From assembly GCA_910577665.1 (NCBI GenBank), contig CAJTOJ010000059.1:1-9938 (forward strand): a stretch of 9,938 bases of DNA. Direction: 5' to 3'. Each line of letters opens with the position of its first letter. The first letter of the stretch is position 1. The position numbers were made by a program, and so were the translations under genes. The notes under the pieces were generated by a model. It was not told where the DNA came from. It ran no database searches and was given only the letters and a program-made list of their open reading frames with translations. Below, in pieces: positions 7,093 to 9,938 of this stretch. This DNA is from an uncultured Acetatifactor sp. GTDB lineage: Bacteria > Bacillota > Clostridia > Lachnospirales > Lachnospiraceae.

Positions 7093-7160
7093 ATATTTTG
7101 TATTTTTCCATCCGTTTTTCGTATCTTCTATTTATTTTTCGATATATTCTGTATCTTTCC
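7093..7160. promoter_or_regulatory. AT-rich leader with phased direct repeats, possible operator array
   Basis: On the minus strand GGAAAGATACAGAATAT (7160-7144) and GGAAAAATACAAAATAT (7109-7093) match at 15 of 17 positions. A third, shorter copy, AGAAGATACGAAAAA, lies between them. The GTAT cores on the plus strand begin at 7100, 7121 and 7151, so spacings are 21 and 30 nt, near two and three helical turns. TATCGAA (7144-7138, minus) differs from the Spo0A box TGTCGAA at one base. The block is much more AT-rich than the genes on either side. No clear -10/-35 pair was found in it. Binding by the neighbouring Spo0A-like protein is speculation. Confidence 0.4.
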
Positions 7161-7256
7161 AAGCATTTTCTCGTTTATCGCACACCAGTCCTGTCACCGC
7201 TCTGGTAAATCCCAGAAAGCTAGTCCCGATCCGTTACCTGAGGCTTCTTCCCCACT

Positions 7257-7634
7257 TCACATGGCCTTGATATCCAGCCGGACCTTGTCTGCGATTCGTG
7301 CAATGTACTCGCTGTTGGTAGGTCTTGTCCTGCCCGACAATGCGGAATAGCCAAACATTTTCTCAAATGTCTGTACGTTTCCCCTGGCCCAGGACACTTC
7401 TATGGCATTGCGGATTGCCCGCTCCACCTTCTGGTCTGTGGTGCGGAACCGTCTGGCAATGGTAGGGTACAACAGTTTTGTCACACTGCTGACCACTTCC
7501 ATATTCCTCCCGGACAACAGAATTGCATCCCTTAGGTAATGATATCCCTTCAGATGGGCAGGGACTCCGATATCCAGCATAATCTCTGTGATATACCTTT
7601 CCAGTTCACAATCCTTTACAGAATTAATCTCCAT
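7257..7634 (-). CDS. Stand-alone Spo0A C-terminal DNA-binding domain protein (no receiver domain)
   Basis: Full-length Spo0A is the sporulation master regulator of about 260-270 residues: an N-terminal phosphorylated receiver joined to a C-terminal DNA-binding domain that reads TGTCGAA-type boxes. This 125-residue protein is the second half alone. Spo0A landmarks run in the right order: IGVPAHLKGYHYLRDAI (22-38), KLLYPTIA (53-60), the recognition-helix region VERAIRNAIEVSWARG (70-85), FGYS (94-97) and PTNSEYIARIADKVRL (105-120). No receiver is encoded upstream; the preceding DNA is a promoter and the end of a glycosyltransferase gene. The chosen ATG has AAAGGGG 6 nt upstream; a GTG at 7661 would add nine residues. 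It sits between glycosyltransferase and membrane-protein genes, so a local role in controlling polysaccharide genes is plausible. In Spo0A the receiver restrains the DNA-binding half, so a free domain may bind without phosphorylation. Domain call sure; role inferred. Confidence 0.92.
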   Translation of the reverse strand: MEINSVKDCELERYITEIMLDIGVPAHLKGYHYLRDAILLSGRNMEVVSSVTKLLYPTIARRFRTTDQKVERAIRNAIEVSWARGNVQTFEKMFGYSALSGRTRPTNSEYIARIADKVRLDIKAM

Positions 7635-7706
7635 GTAAATCCCCTTTCTCTCTTTTGCCACTGATTCCTCTGTGCCTTACACTGAATCCTCAATGATTAC
7701 GGGAAT

Positions 7707-7735
7707 ATTTTATCATCTTCCTGCGGTTTTGAAAA
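7707..7735 (-). promoter_or_regulatory. Predicted sigma-A type promoter for the Spo0A-like gene
   Basis: On the minus strand TTTTCA (7735-7730) is followed by a 17-nt spacer and TAAAAT (7712-7707). The -10 matches the consensus at 5 of 6 positions and the -35 at 4 of 6. The start point would be near 7700, about 65 nt before the ATG at 7634. The 130-nt gap between the upstream glycosyltransferase and this gene also supports separate transcription. I saw no strong terminator in the gap. Confidence 0.45.
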
Positions 7736-7790
7736 GGGGTGGAGCCGCTAAGATTCTGTTAAAACTTCTCCCTTTCCCCTAATTTCCACT

Positions 7791-8720
7791 CTAAAATACT
7801 TCTTTTACCAAATATATCGGTCTTTTTTTCACTTCCATGTAAGTTTTTGCCAGATATTGTCCCAAAATGCCAGTACAGAAAAACTGTACCCCGCTGGTCA
7901 TAAGGATAATGCAGACCAGAGAGGGCCATCCCGACACCGGATCTCCGAAAATCAGCTTCCTGACAATGATAAATACGATCATCAGAAACGCCACAATACA
8001 GAAAAGCACACCCATCACAGACGCCAGCATCAACGGAGCCGTGGAAAAGGCGGCAATGCCATCCAGGGAATACAGGAAAAGCTTCCAGAAATTCCATTTC
8101 GTCTCCCCCCTGGTCCGCTCTATGTTCTCATATTCCAGCCATTTTGTCTCAAACCCCACCCAGCCGAAGATCCCCTTGGTAAAACGGTTATACTCCTGCA
8201 TGGACAGAATGGCATCCACCATCTGCCTGGTCATCAGCCGGTAATCCCTGGCCCCGTCCATGATCTCTGTCCTGGAGATCCGCTTCATCAGACGGTAGAA
8301 CCTTCTGGCAAAAAAACTCCGGATAGGCGGTTCCCCCTTGCGGCTCACCCGCCTGGTAGCCACGGAATCATAGCCCTGCTCTATATAGGAAAACATCTCT
8401 GGCAACAGGGAGGGCGGATCCTGCAGATCCACATCCATAAGCACCACATAGTCCCCCCTGGAGTGGGCAAGACCGGCATACATGGCGGCCTCTTTGCCAA
8501 AATTCCGGGAAAAGGACACCAGATGGATCCTCTCATCCTTCTCCCTTAGTTTCTTGACCTCTGCCACCGTGCTATCCCGGGAACCATCGTCAATATAGAG
8601 CACCTCCAGTTCCATCTGTCTCTCTTCCAGGAATCCAGTATGCTTCTTCAGCTCTTCATAAAAGGGTGAAACATTCTCCTCCTCATTGTAGCAAGGAACT
8701 ATTACACTCAGCAAAGCCAT
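7791..8720 (-). CDS. GtrB/DPM1-like polyprenyl-phosphate glycosyltransferase (GT2) with two C-terminal membrane helices
   Basis: Enzymes of this type move a sugar from a nucleotide donor to undecaprenyl phosphate on the inner face of the membrane. The lipid-linked sugar is then flipped and used by a membrane transferase outside. From the ATG at 8720 (309 residues) the GT-A domain covers about 1-220: SVIVPCYNEEEN at 5-16, IDDGSRD at 43-49, FSRNFGKEAAMYAG at 70-83, the metal-binding DVDLQDPP at 96-103, GARDYRLM at 156-163 and RTRGETKWNFWKL at 202-214. Two membrane helices follow at about 228-254 and 265-290. An in-frame start lies upstream at 8786, but the ATG at 8720 has AAAGGA 7 nt before it and begins at the family's usual MxxLSVIVP, so I chose it. 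The sugar is unknown. Its possible partner is the DUF6077-like membrane pair downstream; that link is inference from position only. Confidence 0.93.
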   Translation of the reverse strand: MALLSVIVPCYNEEENVSPFYEELKKHTGFLEERQMELEVLYIDDGSRDSTVAEVKKLREKDERIHLVSFSRNFGKEAAMYAGLAHSRGDYVVLMDVDLQDPPSLLPEMFSYIEQGYDSVATRRVSRKGEPPIRSFFARRFYRLMKRISRTEIMDGARDYRLMTRQMVDAILSMQEYNRFTKGIFGWVGFETKWLEYENIERTRGETKWNFWKLFLYSLDGIAAFSTAPLMLASVMGVLFCIVAFLMIVFIIVRKLIFGDPVSGWPSLVCIILMTSGVQFFCTGILGQYLAKTYMEVKKRPIYLVKEVF

Positions 8721-8862
8721 AGGCTTATCCTTTCCCTGTCTGTACCTTTGCATTCCGCATACAAGCCTGTCAGAACCAGGCCCCATATCTACGTGAAAAC
8801 CCGATTCCGCAGGCTGGCAGACAGCACAGCAACCTCTCTTCTCTCTTTAGGGATACACCACC

Positions 8863-8891
8863 AGTATACTCTTCTTAGTCCGAATCCGCAA
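8863..8891 (-). promoter_or_regulatory. Predicted sigma-A type promoter for the GtrB-like gene
   Basis: On the minus strand a -35 TTGCGG (8891-8886), a 17-nt spacer and a -10 TATACT (8868-8863) are visible. The -10 matches TATAAT at 5 of 6 positions and the -35 matches TTGACA at 3 of 6. Transcription would begin near 8856, leaving a leader of about 135 nt before the start codon at 8720. The same -10 and spacing occur in the promoter at 4017-4045. Confidence 0.5.
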
Positions 8892-8929
8892 GTCCGACCA
8901 AAGCCCTGGCGTGTGTTTGGAAATCACCC

Positions 8930-8965
8930 TGTTACTGTTCACTCGATACTGCCGCGAGGTGTTTT
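8930..8965. repeat. Partial copy of the structured intergenic repeat (left end only)
   Basis: On the plus strand TGTTACTGTTCAC (8930-8942) and CCGCGAGGTGTTTT (8952-8965) repeat exactly the left end of the element at 4076-4225, in the same orientation, with 9 instead of 8 variable bases between the blocks. I find no matching right end before the amidase stop codon at 8984-8986, so this copy is truncated or solo. It lies 18 nt downstream of the amidase stop. Confidence 0.75.
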
Positions 8966-8983
8966 AATGCTTTACTGTCTCTC

Positions 8984-9874
8984 CTATTTCTCATTTTTAT
9001 TCAGATACTGTAGAATCCCCATATGTATAGCCCAGGCTACTCTGTCCTGGTACTCCGGTGTGCAGAGCTTCTCCGCCTCCGCACTATTGGAAAGGAAACC
9101 GCATTCAACAATCACAATTACACTCCCCGTTTTCTTAAGCAGATAATAGCTGTCATTTGCCTTGACCTGACGTCTGTTCTCCGGATCTGCCTTCTCCACC
9201 AGCTCTTTCTGGATGTGTTCTGCCAGCTTCTGCCCCTGGACGCTGTTATTATAGTAAAAGACCTGCCCACCGTGGACATATTCTTCCGGGTAACTGTTCT
9301 GGTGGATGCTGACTGTTACCAGCGGGCTGTATTCCTCAATTAAGGCAATGCGCCGTTTCATGTCCTGAACCTTTTTGTTGGGTGCGGAGGGGTCATACAG
9401 TCCTTCATCTGTCTCCCGGGTCATGATTACCGTGACATCACTGGCCTCCAGATACTGTTTTACCAGGTTCGCAATCTCAAGATTGATGTCTTTTTCCAAC
9501 GCCCCATTGATGCCCACCTTGCCCGGATCATCCCCGCCGTGTCCGGCATCGATCACCACGCATTTCCGGCCCTCTGTCACCACTACCTTTCCCCCGGATG
9601 CATTCTGCCTGTCTGCATCTCCTATCTGCAGATAAACGGCCGCAGTCCTTCCCAGATGCAGCGCTGCCACCAGTAGCAGTATTCCCACAATGGCAGAGAA
9701 TATTTTCTCTCCCCGTGTTTCCCCTTTCCATGGTAAACCCGCTTTTCTGACTGCTTTTCCCATATATTCTGCCAAGAACCCTATACCTGACAGGCATTTC
9801 CCTTTTTTATGTCGCATATGATACCTGATATTCCCGGATTTCCTTTCTTCATATATATTCTTCTTCCTTTCCAT
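8984..9874 (-). CDS. cwlD: CwlD-like N-acetylmuramoyl-L-alanine amidase (Amidase_3), membrane anchored
   Basis: This is a zinc amidase predicted to cut the bond between N-acetylmuramic acid and L-alanine in peptidoglycan. In spore formers CwlD prepares muramic-delta-lactam in the spore cortex. Counting from the ATG at 9874 (296 residues), a basic cytoplasmic tail of about 55 residues precedes one membrane segment (about 58-83), and the catalytic domain fills about 104-294. The zinc ligands are visible: His112 in DAGHGG, Glu127 in GALEKDINL and His191 in SIHQNS. The catalytic Glu257 lies in VECGFLSN. The start is uncertain: a TTG at 9895 and an ATG at 9817 (after a weak AGG) are alternatives, and no start has a strong ribosome binding site. 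The tail before the membrane segment seems longer than in the B. subtilis enzyme. The gene is followed by a partial repeat element and then a glycosyltransferase with its own promoter, so it may be a separate unit. The amidase family is secure; the CwlD role is inferred from motif similarity. Confidence 0.9.
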   Translation of the reverse strand: MERKKNIYEERKSGNIRYHMRHKKGKCLSGIGFLAEYMGKAVRKAGLPWKGETRGEKIFSAIVGILLLVAALHLGRTAAVYLQIGDADRQNASGGKVVVTEGRKCVVIDAGHGGDDPGKVGINGALEKDINLEIANLVKQYLEASDVTVIMTRETDEGLYDPSAPNKKVQDMKRRIALIEEYSPLVTVSIHQNSYPEEYVHGGQVFYYNNSVQGQKLAEHIQKELVEKADPENRRQVKANDSYYLLKKTGSVIVIVECGFLSNSAEAEKLCTPEYQDRVAWAIHMGILQYLNKNEK

Positions 9875-9938
9875 TTCATACCAGGTCTTTGGCAAATGCC
9901 TTATATACTTCTATATAGTAACCTTAATTTTTCATGAA

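Noticed and set aside
7138..7144. A Spo0A box for the Spo0A-like protein (TATCGAA on the minus strand)
   Set aside because: It differs from TGTCGAA by one base, and a near match to a 7-mer in AT-rich DNA is expected by chance. It is mentioned only as part of the phased repeats and is not called as a site.
7857..8549. A plus-strand open frame of 230 codons
   Set aside because: It is antisense to the GtrB-like gene and is rich in His, Pro and Gly without any motif.
8728..8770. Hairpin GCCTG/CAGGC in the leader of the GtrB-like gene as a terminator
   Set aside because: The stem is only 5 bp and no U-tract follows.
9896..9938. A promoter for the amidase in the AT-rich window edge
   Set aside because: TATA-like hexamers are present, but the possible -35 boxes match at only 3 of 6 positions and one would fall at the last bases of the window.
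1..9938. tRNA, rRNA, CRISPR array or transposase gene
   Set aside because: Nothing with a tRNA fold, rRNA-like sequence, regularly spaced identical repeats or transposase motifs was seen on either strand.

Overview
The window looks like a piece of a Clostridia chromosome, most probably family Lachnospiraceae. The pointers are a CwlD-type amidase, a free-standing Spo0A DNA-binding domain, an EpsG-type polymerase, strong AGGAGG-type ribosome binding sites and moderately GC-rich coding DNA with AT-rich control regions. I could run no search, so the family-level placement is inference. All ten genes I can support lie on the minus strand, so transcription runs from high to low coordinates. Long open frames on the plus strand are antisense shadows.

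Region by region, in transcription order: (1) 9874-8984, a membrane-anchored CwlD-like N-acetylmuramoyl-L-alanine amidase. (2) 8720-7791, a GtrB/DPM1-like polyprenyl-phosphate glycosyltransferase with its own predicted promoter at about 8863-8891. (3) 7634-7257, a 125-residue protein that is only the DNA-binding half of Spo0A, with a predicted promoter at 7707-7735. (4) 7256-6984, an AT-rich leader holding phased direct repeats and a terminator-like hairpin. (5) 6983-5002, two overlapping membrane-protein genes (ATGA overlap) that look like two halves of one DUF6077-like protein, followed 10 nt later by a TuaG-like glycosyltransferase (4991-4233). (6) 4225-4076, a roughly 150-bp structured repeat element with inverted ends; part of it recurs at 8930-8965. 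(7) A predicted extended -10 promoter at 4017-4045 fires into a second polysaccharide block: a WbaP/EpsE-like phosphoglycosyl transferase (3939-2470), a Wzz/CpsC-like chain-length protein with a degenerate kinase-like tail (2391-1216), a GT2 glycosyltransferase (1123-356), and an EpsG-type polymerase cut off by the window start (252-1).

Together block 7 carries the early parts of a Wzy-type surface polysaccharide pathway: the initiating phosphoglycosyl transferase loads the first sugar onto undecaprenyl phosphate, GT2 enzymes extend the repeat unit, EpsG polymerises it and the Wzz protein sets chain length. A flippase and a phosphatase/BY-kinase pair are not in view and may lie past position 1. 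The GtrB-like enzyme and the DUF6077-like membrane pair suggest a second branch in which a sugar carried on polyprenyl phosphate is added outside the membrane. The most unusual points are the orphan Spo0A DNA-binding domain directly upstream of the polysaccharide genes, the phased repeats in the leader after it, the structured repeat element, the split membrane protein, and the kinase-like tail lacking a Walker A motif on the Wzz protein.
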